64,000 nt of DNA, taken from contig CM059194.1 in the NCBI GenBank assembly GCA_030323885.1, forward strand, positions 4,937,691-5,001,690, read 5' to 3'. Positions 42,358-54,564 of the stretch are shown piece by piece. The notes beneath the pieces were generated by a model, which did no database searches, had not been told where the DNA came from, and worked only from the letters and a program-made list of their open reading frames with translations. A program made the position numbers and the translations under genes. Position 1 is the stretch's first letter; every line of letters starts with the position of its first letter. Source of the DNA: Branchipolynoe longqiensis. Taxonomy: Eukaryota > Annelida > Polychaeta > Phyllodocida > Polynoidae.

Positions 42358-42689
42358 AGCGACTGTCACACATCACCGGATTGCGGGAAACAGACAGAAA
42401 CCAAACACAGTTCAACTTTTGAACATATACAAAACGAGGAACGGATGCCGCCGGATTGACGTCTACGGTTCTTGTCCGGTTTGAGTTTGTTTCGTCCATT
42501 GGCTGTCCGTTTCATGTCCGTTTCATGTCCGTTTCATGTCCGTTTCATGTCCGTTTCATGTCCGTTTCATGTCCGTTCGTAAACCCGATGTCGCAACACT
42601 TTGACACATTTTAATACATTTTGATACTTATCACCACCGGACTAGACAATTCTGTCCGTTGCTCAATCCGGTGATGTGTGACAGCCGCT
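42358..42689. mobile_element. CTGTCACA-type element f, intact
   Basis: 332 bp, TTAA on both sides (42354-42357, 42690-42693). Terminal inverted repeats AGCGACTGTCACACATCACC and, from the right, AGCGGCTGTCACACATCACC, extending to CGGATTG. The interior holds about six copies of the 11-bp word GTCCGTTTCAT (42500-42575). No coding sequence. It is the cleanest member of the family. Confidence 0.85.
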
Positions 42690-42699
42690 TTAACTATTG

Positions 42700-43195
42700 T
42701 CATCGGGGGTGATGAAAATGGGAAATATTGCGCCTAGAATGGGACTCGAACCCACATCTCTTTGGATTCCAGGCCAGTGGGCTAAGCATTACACCACCTA
42801 GGATCCCTGATGTCACCATTCTATCCATGCCTACCTGTCTATGTCGCTCCTTGCCTGAGTGGTCAGTGCAGACTACTATATTCGTCCCCCTGTAATTGTA
42901 AGTCTTTTAATGGTTTCAATTACATACAGTCAGGCAATGCGCTTACACATACATACACAGGGTAGGTTCAACAAGTATACAGTGTGCGCTTGTACAGGAT
43001 CCTGGTCATGATATCGTGGAGGTGATGAAAATGGGAAATATGGTACCTAGAGTGGGACTCGAACACACATCTCATTGCATTTCGGCCCAGTGTGTTAACC
43101 ATCAACCCACCTACGCTCCCTGATATCAGCACCATATCCACACCCACCTTTCTATGTGGCTCCTTGCCTGAGAGGTCAGTGAAGACTACTAAACT
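42700..43195 (-). mobile_element. SINE-2, two copies in direct tandem (minus strand)
   Basis: Each copy reads GGTGATGAAAATGGGAAATA, then a tRNA-like block with GGGACTCGAACCCACATCTC (B box on the minus strand) and CACCACCTAGGATCCCTGA, then ACCTGTCTATGT, CCTGAGTGGTCAGTGCAGAC. Copy one ends near 42905 and copy two near 43195. The same dimer arrangement as 17456-17960. Confidence 0.78.
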
Positions 43196-43245
43196 ATTAA
43201 GAGAATACAACGGCAAAGAGAGGACCCACTTAGTCCATAGATTAA

Positions 43246-44531
43246 AGCCGCATAATCCTATGAAAAAAATCAGTTATTTTTTCAAACCAATATGATTAAT
43301 TCCTTCCATAACAATTAGACAACAGAAAAAAGGTGACACGTCAGATTTGTGTGGATCAAGCCTGTAACTCTGGCTGGCCTTCAAGACCTACCTCTAATTT
43401 GATTGAACTAAATCGTTTGCGAAATGGGCCGTTAGTAGGTGGGTGAGGCACCGCCTGGAGGAAAGGAGGGTAATTAGGGCAGCTGCTTGGTAGCAGGCCT
43501 CCCGGTCTGCAGGCTGCACCCCAACCTTCTGAACCCCATAGACGCAAGGAGCATATCAAAAGGAGAAATATCGGAATAAGAACATACATAATAATATTTG
43601 CATCATTACTTTATACTTCACACAACTCGCCTAGATTTGATCTTACATATGCAACATCGCTATTACTGCCCTCGATAAACATGTATTACAGTTTGATACT
43701 CCTGTACTATGCACTTAGTATATTTGAAAATAGGTAAACAAACCCCATAAACAAATGATATCAAACATTTACTGTAAATCTACACACCAATATGGAGTTC
43801 ATTTGTTTTCACCACAGACAACGCTCTTCAAAGTTAGTCATTTAACAGATATATAAAGTTGCTTTAATCTAAACTAATGTACATTTAGCTAACACATTAT
43901 GTGACAGCAATGCCCCTGTCACATACACGTTAGTGGACGTAGTTGAACGTAGTGGAGGCTAACGTACTTGAACAAACAAAGATGTAGTTGAAAGTAGTGG
44001 AATGTAGTTGAACGTACTGGCATCCATACTTGTCAGTGATGTTAACTTGGTAATAACGTGGGTGAGCCTTGATGTCCGATTTCATTTTTGGACATGTTCA
44101 AAAGAGTGCTTCGTGAGAGGCTGAATTTGCATCTGTGATGCTAACATACTCGGGCGGGCTCTAGCATACTCTAGCATACTCTAGCATACTCTAGCATACT
44201 CTAGCATACTCTAGGATACTTGGACGAACCCTGGTCACATAGCTGTTAGTGTACCTAGGTGAACGTAGTGGAGGCTAACATAGTTGAACGGAGTTGAACG
44301 TACCGGCATCCATACCGTAACGTATTTATCTGTACTGTAGCATATTTATTCATACCGTAACATATTTATCCTTACCAAACACCTGCCATACCTTAAGGTA
44401 TTTCAACGTAGTTTAACATACTTACACCAGGTTTGACCCAAGTTAGCCTCCACTACGTTCAACTACGTTCAACGACGTCCACTAATGTGTATGTGACCGA
44501 GGCATTAGTCAAAACCATCGGATTTTGCAAC
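43246..44531. mobile_element. TTAA MITE family M, copy M5, with insertions
   Basis: Left end after TTAA 43242-43245 (AGCCGCATAATCCTATGAAA), interior TAGATTTGATCTTACATATG (~43633), right end AACCATCGGATTTTGCAAC (~44531; the right TTAA is lost). The interval 43320-43620 is foreign to M1; element d interrupts at 43911. Confidence 0.6.
43911..44504. mobile_element. CTGTCACA-type element d, nested in M5
   Basis: Termini TGCCCCTGTCACATACACG and, from the right, TGCCTCGGTCACATACAC; subterminal TTAGTGGACGTAGTTGAACG at both ends. Internal array of the 10-bp word TCTAGCATAC (44160-44220). Homologous to element b but lacking element c. The target duplication is unclear (CAA left, TTAG right). Confidence 0.7.
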
Positions 44532-44799
44532 GGTACAAACAAGCCCGTTGCTATAGCGACACACACCCTTTTCATCTATTGCGTCGTATCTGTTCCCTGT
44601 AGATGAGGTGTGTGGGTGGTGAGGGGATGTCAGGGAAGGCTGAGTGGAGGGGGGAGATAGGGATACTACTACTAATGCGGTAGTGACGCGACAGGTGGCG
44701 CTGTGAATGTGGTTAGGTTTGTCAACATTCAGTGTGCATGTTCAGAAAAGCAGCCCTGTTGTACACTGGGGTCACGTGACTTCCCCGGCGTTTGGCTAA

Positions 44800-45135
44800 T
44801 TATCCAGGTTGGTTGGTTGCTGGAGATTCACATCCCGGCGAGATCAAAGGTCATATCAGGATGGGTACCGACACTGTGACAGTGCACACTCACATCGACT
44901 TTACAGTGCTGCCCCACTGGGAAATCAGGCTGCTGGCAACATGACCCAATATCCCACTCAGTCACATTATCCTAACACTGAGCTAACCAGTCCTTGCCGT
45001 ATCCTATTAATGCCGACTGCCAGGCTAGGACGTGACAAGTATCAATTTTATAAGTCATTCATTTGACTCGACCAGGAACTGAACTCCCGCACATGAGGCC
45101 AGCGCTCTCCGGATTCGACCACAGCGGCCAGGAAT
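44800..45135 (-). mobile_element. SINE-1 (minus strand), near full length
   Basis: TTGGTTGGTTGCTGGAGAT, GCCCCACTGGGAAATCAGGC, CAGGCTAGGACGTGACAAGT and head words GAACTGAACTCCCGCACATG and ATTCGACCACAGCGGCC. Confidence 0.82.
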
Positions 45136-45290
45136 TATCCAGGTGGTAAGGGGAGTGAGTGGGGAGTGAGTGGGGAGAGGGGGATAAGGGGGAAAGGTGG
45201 GTAGGGGGAGGGGGAGGTGGTTGGGGGATCGGGAGGGGGGATGGGCGAGAGGGGAGTGGGAGGGGGGATGGGGGAGGGGGAGGCGACGAG
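45136..45290. repeat. G-rich GGGGAGT-type tract
   Basis: About 150 bp of GGGGAG/GGGGAT words on the plus strand. The 108-codon minus frame across it is a by-product. Confidence 0.85.
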
Positions 45291-45504
45291 GGGGTACAAC
45301 TGCATCATAAGCGCCCACGTGACACCGACTGATGATGTATTGCAGACATTTGCACATGCGCAGGACTGACAGAGCCATCACTCACCAAGCACCGTTTTAC
45401 CACAACGGAAGCCAATCGCAGTCAGCATTATTGCCTGCATCATAAATAGATCACCCCACCCCCCGCCTTTTCTCCGTGACTCAACGTCAAAGACAACAAT
45501 CATG

Positions 45505-45545
45505 ACTAGATGTTGCCAGGAGGTAAAACTCCAAAAACCAATCGA
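45505..45545 (+). mobile_element. SINE-1, 3' end only
   Basis: CTAGATGTTGCCAGGAGGTA then AAACTCCAAAAACCAA. Confidence 0.6.
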
Positions 45546-45697
45546 CTCAAATTCTCACGCAGAATATCTACAAGTATGGAGGCAGTTATTTTGGTGGGTA
45601 GTAGGCGATTTGGTTGGGTTTTCTTGGTGCCTCTCAGCCCTGCCTCTTCTCACCTTGGATGGATCTAATTAGCTCATTCTCCTCCTGGTTCTTCGAC

Positions 45698-46025
45698 CGG
45701 GCCCGCTGGCCGAATCGGAAGAGCGCTGGCCTCGCATGCGGAAGATCAGGAGTTTGGTTCCCTGTCAAGTCAAACCAATGATTTATAAAATTGATACTTG
45801 TCACTTCCTAGCCAGGTGTTCGGCATTAATAGGATAGGACAAGGACTGAGTTGCTCAGTGTCCGGAGAATGTGACTGAGTGGGATATCAGGTCATTATTC
45901 TGGTGGCCTAATTTCCCATTGGGGCAGCACTATAACGTTGTCATGAGTGTGAACTGTCACAAGTCGGTGCCCATCCTGATATGACCTTCGATGTTGCCAG
46001 GACGTAAAATTGCAGCAACCAACCC
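45698..46025 (+). mobile_element. SINE-1, full length
   Basis: Head CCCGCTGGCCGAATCGGAAG with B-box-like GAGTTTGGTTCCC, link TCAAGTCAAACCAATGATTT, body TTGTCACTTCCTAGCCAGG, AATGTGACTGAGTGGGATAT, tail CATCCTGATATGACCTTCGA and GCAGCAACCAACC. A good template for the family. Confidence 0.88.
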
Positions 46026-46560
46026 CGGTTCTTCCGGGCCTGATGTTAATTTGTTGTATGCCTGCGCATGGAACGCCGTCGTGCTCCACCACACACACAC
46101 ACCGATACCCACACACACCATGTCCACACACACACACTGTCTCATTTACTGAATGCCCATCCATCTTCCCCCGCCCCATTTATCATATATGGGGTGTGTA
46201 TTATACTAGCTGAATATAAATAGCGATATGCAGACAGTTTTATCGTAAATCTCACTTGCCTGCGTCATCAGTTGACTTTTGAGTTATATATTTATATGTA
46301 GTGTATATTCTTTTAGATGAATATATAAAAAAGCAGGACTGATACGCCAGTAGCGTCTGCTTTTGGTTTCTCTGATGCAGCTGGTAACCATTCTGTTTGT
46401 TTTTTCAACAATCTGATTCCCATCAATAACTCCAGCGCACACACACCTATATATATATGGTGTATAACATATTATGCGAGTATAAAAATACCAACGGAAT
46501 TTTCTATTATTCTATATTATTATTACTTCATACCATTTAATCTCCGTAATACTCTGCACT
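46026..46560. other. No gene seen
   Basis: CA/TA dinucleotide runs at 46087-46135 and 46445-46460. Nothing else recognised. Confidence 0.45.
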
Positions 46561-46650
46561 TGAGTGCTACGTGGGAGGCTGACTTTGCATCTGTGATGCT
46601 CACATACTCTAGTGGGCTCTAGCATACTCTAGCATATTTTAGCATATGGC
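46561..46650 (+). mobile_element. Fragment of a d-type element
   Basis: GAGTGCTACGTGGGAGGCTG, TTTGCATCTGTGATGCTCAC and GGCTCTAGCATACTCTAGCA match the interior of element d (44104-44190) in order, without termini. Confidence 0.75.
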
Positions 46651-48350
46651 GCAGGGGGGCACTCTGTTACAAAACGCACCAGAGAGAGTGGGGGGTACTC
46701 CATGAATGCAGCAGCGCAGGAGGAAGCGATGTGATTTATTTCCCCTCAATCTGTTAATCTTGTATAATACGTTATACGTTTCATATATACATATACAAAC
46801 ATATATATATGGATAGTGATAAGACTGTTATCGCGTGTAATAATCTCTGTCGTGTCCTGCTCCCACTGCCTCCAGGGTGGGGGGTACCCGCATGTTTCAC
46901 TTCGCCCCCCTCCATGTTCGAGCTTTCGCACGCCACTCACTCGGAAGTTGTATATAGATATAATTTGTTATAAAGGCCTGATGTAGTACATAAGGATCAA
47001 GACAATAAAAGGTGGGTTGAGATTATGCATTCTCTTGTACAGGGCAACAATTCTCGGGTTCAAATTACAAAGAGCGCATGCACAGGTAGAATTTGGGCCA
47101 GTGGGAATCGGTTATATACATCTGGCAACTTGCCAAACTGTACTGGTCGCACCACTTCTTTCCCACTGCCCTGGACATGTATGACGCAGTGGAGGAATGA
47201 TTTGTATATATACAAATCATTATAGTGAACATATCATATATATATTATGTGGTTTTGTGCCTGAACTCTTCATATTTTGTTCTGTTCAAGTATTTTTATT
47301 CCTCTGAATAGCATGTCAGTGCTAATGCACTGGTCTTCTAGCCCTAATCACAATTACCTTTACACAGTAAACAAATCTACAACAATATACAGATAGACAA
47401 TTACAGGAAAATAAGCAAAACATTGGTACATGAATGATCGGTAAAGAACAAGATAAGAGAAAAAAGAAACATATGCGAGGAGGTAACTATGTTAGACTAG
47501 TATGGTAAGCATTAGTAGGGGGTGGGGCATAACCGATTCTCTTTCTAGTAGTAACATACTTGTTGAAAGTGTGATGGGGGATGTAGGGTGGGCCTTTGTG
47601 ATTGAACTTGTGTTCATGGTAATCTCAGGTGGGGCCTATTGAGTTAGTAAGTAGGTTAATATTGATTAATCATGTACCTCAGTAGAATCCTCAGTATAAT
47701 ATATAACTATTTATATAATATATATATATATTTATATATGTAGTTGTGTGAAATTACATCTATATATATGTATACGTCATGTGCTGACCTTAAGTGTTGC
47801 TAGGACGTACACCCTGAATCAATCCACCACGCTTAGCACTATCAGACAACCGACAATGCCGCCACGCCACCTAGCGGGCAATCGGACGCAGCAGGCTTCG
47901 GGTAGTAATTGGCGGGAAAGTGTCGGCTCAAATGTCGTCTGCCGGCTGCACACAACGGCGAGAAACAGCGAGAAACAGCGAGATTTGGGCGGGACCTCCG
48001 GGACAGACGGGATTGTCCATTTATTGATTGACTGATTGGGGAAGGGAAGGGAAGGGGTGGGCGGGGTGGTGCTTGCCGATAACGTCTGACGTCATATCTG
48101 GGATGAGTTGACAGTGACTTGTGATAAGGACAGTGTGCTGTGTATGATAGTGGCTTTAGGTTGCTTTACAATGCAGAGTTATCCGTCGATAATTAAGGGG
48201 AAATCACTGACTTAAACCAGTTCTGTTATCGACACACACAGGAATCAGTGGAGACAAAGTGTCACCTCATCATGAGATCGTTGTGCTCGTTAACGTTGGA
48301 TATATTCTAAGCAAACCCAGCTCTCAAATTAATGTTGGTCTGCCAGCAAA
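46651..48350. other. No gene seen
   Basis: AT-rich unique sequence with TA runs near 46795, 47245 and 47700-47735 and a SINE-1 tail-like scrap at 47785-47815 (AGTGTTGCTAGGACGTACA). No coding support. Confidence 0.4.
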
Positions 48351-48351
48351 A

Positions 48352-48565
48352 GAAAAGTAAAGTTTGTTTTATTTAACGACGCCTCTAGAGCGCTTTGATT
48401 TTATCATCGGCTATTGGACGTCAAACATATGTTCATTCTGATATATTTCTTTGGAGGAAACCTGCTGCCGCCACATAGGCTACTCTTTCTGATAAGCAGC
48501 AATTTTCTGACAGACAAGATAGCACATACCAGAGCCTTTGATAAACCAGTTGTGGACCACTATTT
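48352..48565 (-). mobile_element. SINE-3, 3' part (minus strand)
   Basis: Starts AAGTAAAGTTTGTTTTATTT, continues ATCGGCTATTGGACGTCAAA, CTTTGGAGGAAACCTGCTGC and CAGTTGTGGACCACTATTT. It corresponds to the reverse complement of 35530-35755; head missing. Confidence 0.78.
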
Positions 48566-48914
48566 ATTTGCTTGGTGTGCGGGTATGCATATTGTGATAC
48601 AACAGGCTTCAGCAGTGAGATATGTTTGATTAAAAGTGACTTAGTATTCCTTTGATATGACAACATAAGCTTAATAATTAGTGCAGCAGGATCCAAATTG
48701 GATATGTCAAATCAAAAAGAAGAGTTCAGGCGCAAAATGCGACAACTGTAGTGTAGTTCTTTGCTGTAAAACAGAATTTGTTGTCGTGCTTTACAGGTAA
48801 AACCTATCAATTTCATATTGTGTAATGCATTATATAGCAGATGTGTTGGTTTCTGTGAACAAAACTGATTTGGTTGTTGGAATGATGGCTTCAGCTCAAA
48901 TGTAATAAGCCATG

Positions 48915-49419
48915 TGTAAAATATTCCGATATACGGCATAGGGGGAATGCAAATGTTCTATTACTGATCGGTGTACGTGACCAGGCGCATTTATAGATAT
49001 ATATATATGGGTTGGTGGTGCCTGAGTGAGATGTAAATAGACATAGTGTTGCTGGCAGGTATGGGTGTGAGTGCACTCAGGACCTAGCCCCTCTGCTGGG
49101 ATAGGGATCACCACACTCAAAGGTCAAGGTTTGTGGTGGCCATTGGGCCATACATCATTTGGTGGTGTGCAGACCACTGGTATCCATGGGGACCAGGAAT
49201 GCTGGATCCCTATTGGTAGGGCCAAGCACGCTTGGTTCTCATTGGGGGAAAGGGGTTGGGTGAAACTCTACAATGAACCTATGTAACCATATAAATAATA
49301 AATCAGAGCGCTTGACTCTCTCTTCTTCATTACACTTTATACTCTTCCTTTCTCTTTGTCTGTATTGATTTCACTTTAGCCTGCCTACAAAACCACAGAT
49401 TCGAACATTAGCTTTTACA
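48915..49419 (+). mobile_element. Solo LTR, family LTR-A (copy 4)
   Basis: TGTAAAATATTCCGATATAC to TTAGCTTTTACA, so the ends are TGTAAAA...TTTTACA, flanked by the 4-bp duplication CATG (48911-48914, 49420-49423). 505 bp. Contains AACCATATAAATAATAAATC upstream of the pyrimidine-rich CTCTCTTCTTC. Confidence 0.92.
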
Positions 49420-49423
49420 CATG

Positions 49424-51204
49424 GTTTCATTTCGGCCCGAATGGCATTTGCCGGTTTTTGCTCCTGAACTCTTTAGTCTAGATGTGTGTTTTGGTTTTGA
49501 ACATTTGATGTTTTTATTATATTTTAGAGGTACTTAATATCGCAGTGTAACATCCTCCATTTGTGTCAGTTCTTATGACAGGTAAAGCCACCGTGGTGTG
49601 TCACTTCTTTGCAGTAACAGTCCCTCTTTGGAGCCTCTGCCTGGTGACTCACTTTATTTTGAGAATCATGTACTGTGTCTGGCAGATGTGCCTAAATACC
49701 ATTGCATGCATGTACCCTAATTCGTAGTGTGTATTTATGTTGCTCTGGTGTAGGTGTATTGGTCACGTGACTATTCCTGATGCTTTGATTGGTGCATGTG
49801 CCACTCACCCAGCTCCAATATACTATATAAGCACTGTTTGATTAAACCAAACCCTCTCTGCACTTCAAACTTCACCCGCATCACCTTCTTTATTAGGTAA
49901 TGAATGAGCTCTGACTCTACAGACTTGAACCATCTTTCTCTATCATTCTATTCGCTTTCACTCTATATAAGTCATTCCTATTGATTTTACACGAGACCTG
50001 GGGTAGAGCCAGACGCCGACAAATGATCTCCAACACAGCTTTGCATAGTTTCTCTCCTTATACAACCAAATATGTGCATGGAGAGTGAATGCTAATGTAT
50101 GTATGCGCCACCAAATGGCCCCCAGCACAGCTTTGCATGAATTCCCTATTAATATAACCAAACATGTGACTGGAGAGCATAATGCGCCCATGTGTGCAGG
50201 CTGTATATATGGCTCGCTGAGAAAGGGGGACAAAGACAAGGCGGACAAAGGAAGAGGTGGGACGGTGACATCAAGGAATGGACAGGCCTGGAGTTCGGCA
50301 AGTCCCAGAGGGCGGTGAAAAGTCATTGGTTGCACCTGAATGACCCTCACGGTTAAGGGATTGATGATGATGATGATGATGATGCTGTCTGGGTGAGAGT
50401 GGAGAGAAAGAAAGTGAGAGAGATAGAAATGGATGGATCGATACAGAGTGAATAGTGTCATGTATTTACTTGAATAATATAACAAATACAACACATTACA
50501 GATTACCAGAACTTAGATTTAAACCACGGGTCTATCAGTACCTTAGTAACATTGTATACTGCATGAATCAAATATGTGCTACTACAACCCGGGATGAAAG
50601 ATCTCCTCTATTTCGCGGATTTCCGGAATTTTCCAATCCTGCAGCACCATCAGCGTATACTAATATGTGGTGCAGATGCCGCAGCACTATCAGCGTATAC
50701 TACTAATAAAAGCTTCAAACACAGCAGCACTATAAGCATATACCACTAATACATGCTTCAAACGGTGCAGCACTATCCGCGTATACCAATATATATGAAA
50801 CCCGACTTCGGGAAATTTTCCACGATTGCTTGACAATGCGAAACCTATGGGATAATATCCACATTTCCGCTTTTTCCCCCGCAGACCACTCTCATCCCTG
50901 TACAACTAATAATAAAAGCTAACTTAGTACAAATGAAAAAGTACTGTGCACAGTGTAAAGTTCAAATCCCAGTAGTGTTTTTTTTGTTTAATGGTTCTAA
51001 TGCTTTAATTATTATTAGGTTTTTAGCCCTATATGCCTTTATAATTCCTCACTGCATGAATATTATCCACTAATATTGTGCTAGCAAGCATAATCATGTA
51101 GATAAACTATGAATTATTTTATACATGACAATTTCTTTTAAGCCCATCAGACACATATTATTAATTATGTCAGTATCCTGCCTTATTTGCTGCCTCATAT
51201 TTGA
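49424..51204. other. No gene seen; promoter-like patch
   Basis: At 49825-49870 there is CTATATAAGCACTG followed by CTCTCTGCACTTC, which resembles an LTR promoter, but no LTR boundaries or second copy are visible. A TGATGATGATG run lies at 50367-50383. A CGCAGCACTATCAGCGTATAC-type word repeats at 50640-50785. Confidence 0.4.
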
Positions 51205-51985
51205 CTGGTTTCAAACCGATGACTTATAAAAGTGATACTTGTCGTTACCTGGCCTGACACGCAGCATTAATAGTATAGGACATGTTGTTACCTGGCCTGA
51301 CACTCGGCATTAACAGTATAGGACATGTCGTTACCTGGCCTGACACTCGGCATTAACATTATAGGACATGTCGTTACCTGGCCTGACATGCAGCATTAAC
51401 AGTATAGGACATGTCGTTACCTGGCCTGACACTCAGCATTAACAGTATAGGACATGTTGTTACCTGGCCTGACATGGGGCATTAACAGTATAGGACATGT
51501 TGTTACCTGGCCTGACATGCGGCATTAACAGTATAGGACATGTCGTTACCTGGCCTGACATGCGGCATTAACAGTATAGGACATGTCATTACCTGGCCTG
51601 ACACTCGGCATTAACAGTATAGGACATGTCGTTACCTGGCCTGACATGGGGCATTAACAGTATAGGACATGTCGTTACCTGGCCTGACATGGGGCATTAA
51701 CAGTATAGGACATGTTGTTACCTGGCCTGACATGCGGCATTAACAGTATAGGACATGTCGTTACCTGGCCTGACACGCAGCATTAATAGTATAGGACAAG
51801 GACTGGTTAGCTCAGTACCTGGATAACGTGACTGAGTGGGATATAAGGCCATGGTGCTGGTGACATGGTCTCCCAGTGGAGCGCCGCTATAAAGTCAGCA
51901 TGGGTGTGCACTGCCACAAGTCAGTACCCAGTTGATATGACCTTAGATGTTTCCAGGACGTAAAACTCCAACAACCAACCAACTA
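51205..51985 (+). mobile_element. SINE-1 with an internal tandem expansion
   Basis: The link ACCGATGACTTATAAAAGTG and body start ACTTGTCGTTACCTGGCC lead into the array at 51240-51795. The SINE then resumes with GACAAGGACTGGTTAGCTCA and ends TTTCCAGGACGTAAAACTCC. The tail is complete; the head is very degenerate. Confidence 0.85.
51240..51795. repeat. 43-bp array derived from SINE-1 body
   Basis: About 13 units of GACATGTCGTTACCTGGCCT + GACACTCGGCATTAACAGTA + TAG, each corresponding to the SINE-1 body segment ACTTGTCGCTTCCTAGCC...GGCATTAATAGGATAGG. Units differ by few bases (CACGCAG, CATGCGG, CATGGGG), so expansion is recent. Confidence 0.9.
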
Positions 51986-53399
51986 ACTTCTGGTTTAACA
52001 AACTGTACCGGTGAGTCTTTAGGAGCATCAGAATATATTACTTCAATCTCTGTCTCGACTGCTTCTAAGGACTATATTAATAATACATGGATACTACTGC
52101 TTGACAAAATGCTCCCTACCATAGCTTTCAATAAATCATATTGCTATTTCTATAACAACATATATGTCTGGAGAGTATTTCTCAGAGTCTAGGACTTGGA
52201 TGCAGGAAGTCATATATATAATCCTGAGAAAATTGAATGCTACAGCAATTTCATAACGGAATGTCTCACAAAAAACATTAATGTCTCCTCACAGGTATGA
52301 TCATCAAATCACTGATCTAGTCTAAATGTAAATGGCTATTCTCCAGTCTACATATGCAAAATAAGATCCCCACTATATTTGTAATGCCTGATTTTAACCT
52401 GCTATTGTCTGTATTGTTCATACCATCTCATCATCTCGTCCATAAATAGTTCATATGCACTATAATTGTTAAGGCTGGAATACCAGTGCCTCGGTGCTGA
52501 AAGAAAGTGTTATTCAATTATAATACAAAAATTTGACAAATTTGAAAAAAAGAAAAGCAAATGTGTCTGTTGTGCTAAATCCGAAGCATATGCAAGGAAA
52601 TAAAGCAATACTCATATAATAATCAAATGTTGGTTATATTTGCACACCCTGTAGGTCAAATACATCCAATACTTTCTTCTGCTTTGCTATATTATCTATA
52701 ATTACAGATCTGTACAGAGATCAATTGGGCATGTTGCATAGGCAACATTGGTAATTCAGGACCGAGACGGAACACCTAGGATCCCACCAGTATACACCCC
52801 AACCTATACTATAGTTCCCCCTTTTAAAAATAGGGGCCGGGAGGTGACTCCAGGTGGCGCCTCCACACCTGTGCACTGGTAGCTGCTGCTTGTACCCATG
52901 CCACGCCCCTGTCACATCACTTCTGCCCTGCCGCCTCCACAGACGGCACTTCACCACCAGACGCCAACTCGACAGCACCACCCACCTTTTCTCACCGCCC
53001 GACCCGACCCTACTATAAGACTTTGACATGATAGGGTTGAGTGCCCGGATCCCGCGGAGACTCAAACTTGTTACCTTATTATTTGATCCTCACCATTGTA
53101 CCTCGTTACCTTGACATGTTTTTCTCCTACCTAGATTAATAAATCCTATCCTAAGTAGTTCCGTGCCATGTCCTGAAATAAAGAGTAGTCAAATTAATCT
53201 ATTTGAATTATAAAAGAGAAAAAGCAAGCATTATGTCCTCCAGTGCAACTGACACTGGTCAACATCCAGGGGGGTGAGGTAGGCCAAGATGGCGCCACCG
53301 GTACAGTGTTGCATCTTACGGAGTATAACAATAATAATAACAAGTAATATTCCCTTATTTATATATATATATACTTGCATAATACGTTATAATCACATA
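51986..53399. other. No gene seen; LTR-like patch
   Basis: Around 53010-53160 CTACTATAAGACTTTG and TTAATAAATCC suggest a TATA box and polyadenylation signal about 120 bp apart, and GATGGCGCCACCGG at ~53289 resembles a primer-binding site. No second copy or paired boundary is seen, so I only note it. Confidence 0.35.
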
Positions 53400-53563
53400 T
53401 GTATAGTAGTCTGCACTCATCTCTCAGGATAGGAGCCACGTAGACAAGTAGGCGTGGATAGGGTGATAATGTCAGGGAGCCTAGGTGGTGTAATTGTTAG
53501 CACACTATCTCCGGAAAGGCAGGAGTGTGGGTTCAAAATGTTCTCAGATTATTCAGATCACGG
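53400..53563 (+). mobile_element. SINE-2 fragment
   Basis: TAGTAGTCTGCACTCATCTC, AGACAAGTAGGCGTGGATAG, GCCTAGGTGGTGTAATTGTT and B-box-like GTGTGGGTTCAAAA. Its 3' part is replaced by the adjacent LTR at 53564. Confidence 0.75.
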
Positions 53564-54170
53564 TGTAAAGGTTCGAATCTGTGGCTGTGTAGGCAGGCTA
53601 TACAGACAAAGAGAAAGAGAATAAAGTGTGAAAGAAGAAGAGAGAGTCAAGCCCTCTGGTTTATTATGTATATGGTTACATGGGTTCATTGTAGAGTATC
53701 ACCCCACCCCTTTCCCCCAATGGGAAACAAGCATTCTTGGCCCTAACAATAGGGATCCAGCATTCCTGGTCCCCATGGATACCAGTGGTCTGCCCACCAC
53801 CACCAAGCTGTATGGCCCCATGGCCACTACCAACCTTGACCTTTGAGTGTCGTGATCCCTATCCCAGCAGAGGGGGGTAGGCCCTGAGTGCACTCACACC
53901 CAGACCTGCCAGCACCACTATGTCTATTTACATCCCACTCAGGTACCACCGACTCATGTATATATATAATGTATAATGCATTATGCGAGTATAAATGCAA
54001 GGGTAACATTGCATTGGGGGAGTGCCCCCCCCCCCTTCCAGCTGTCAGGTAATTGGCGGGCGGGCGCCCCCTCACGTCACACACTGGAGGAAATTTGCGC
54101 CTGGTCACCTACACCAAACGGTAATAGAACATTTGCATTCCCCCCATGCCAAATATCGGAGTATTTTACG
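53564..54170 (-). mobile_element. Solo LTR, family LTR-A (copy 5), with an insert
   Basis: Minus strand CGTAAAATACTCCGATATTT to GAACCTTTACA. About 120 bp longer than its sisters because of extra sequence near 53968-54095, between the GTGACCAGGCGCA and GGTACCTGAGTGG segments; that insert includes a C/G run and GGCGGGCGGGCGCC. Target duplication is imprecise (CCAC versus CCGT). It truncates a SINE-2 copy. Confidence 0.8.
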
Positions 54171-54564
54171 GTGGGCTACTTGATGAAAAACTAATCAGGA
54201 ACAATGGCTGCAGTTTCATGATGTTCGCCGAATGGAAACTTTACCGACAAGTCTATGACTGAAGAATAACTGGGAAATGTGTCGTTCCTATTGGAACATA
54301 TACAAAATATGTATACCTGTTAGGAATAGGAAATTTGATAAAAACTCACTTTCAATTTTAATAATATCTCACACTTGGTGATATGGTGTTAATAGTAAGC
54401 AACAATCAGCATTCATTTTAGAACACCTACCAAGAAGAAATACAAATAAACAAACACTATTAAGAGGAGAAATATAAATAACAAACACAATTAAAAAGAA
54501 TAAATATGAAACAAACAAACTTAAAGAGAACAATTAAAAATAACGACCAACATAAAAGATGATA
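54171..54564. other. No gene seen
   Basis: AT-rich; imperfect AATAAACAAACA-type units at 54440-54555. Confidence 0.4.

Noticed and set aside
42720..42800. tRNA gene on the minus strand with intact B box (GGGTTCGAGTCCC)
   Set aside because: The same block recurs in tandem with the rest of SINE-2 and lacks a closing acceptor stem; treated as the SINE promoter.
52740..53300. A further LTR with TATA box, AATAAA and primer-binding site
   Set aside because: No second copy, no paired TG/CA ends and no duplication could be found; kept only as a note.
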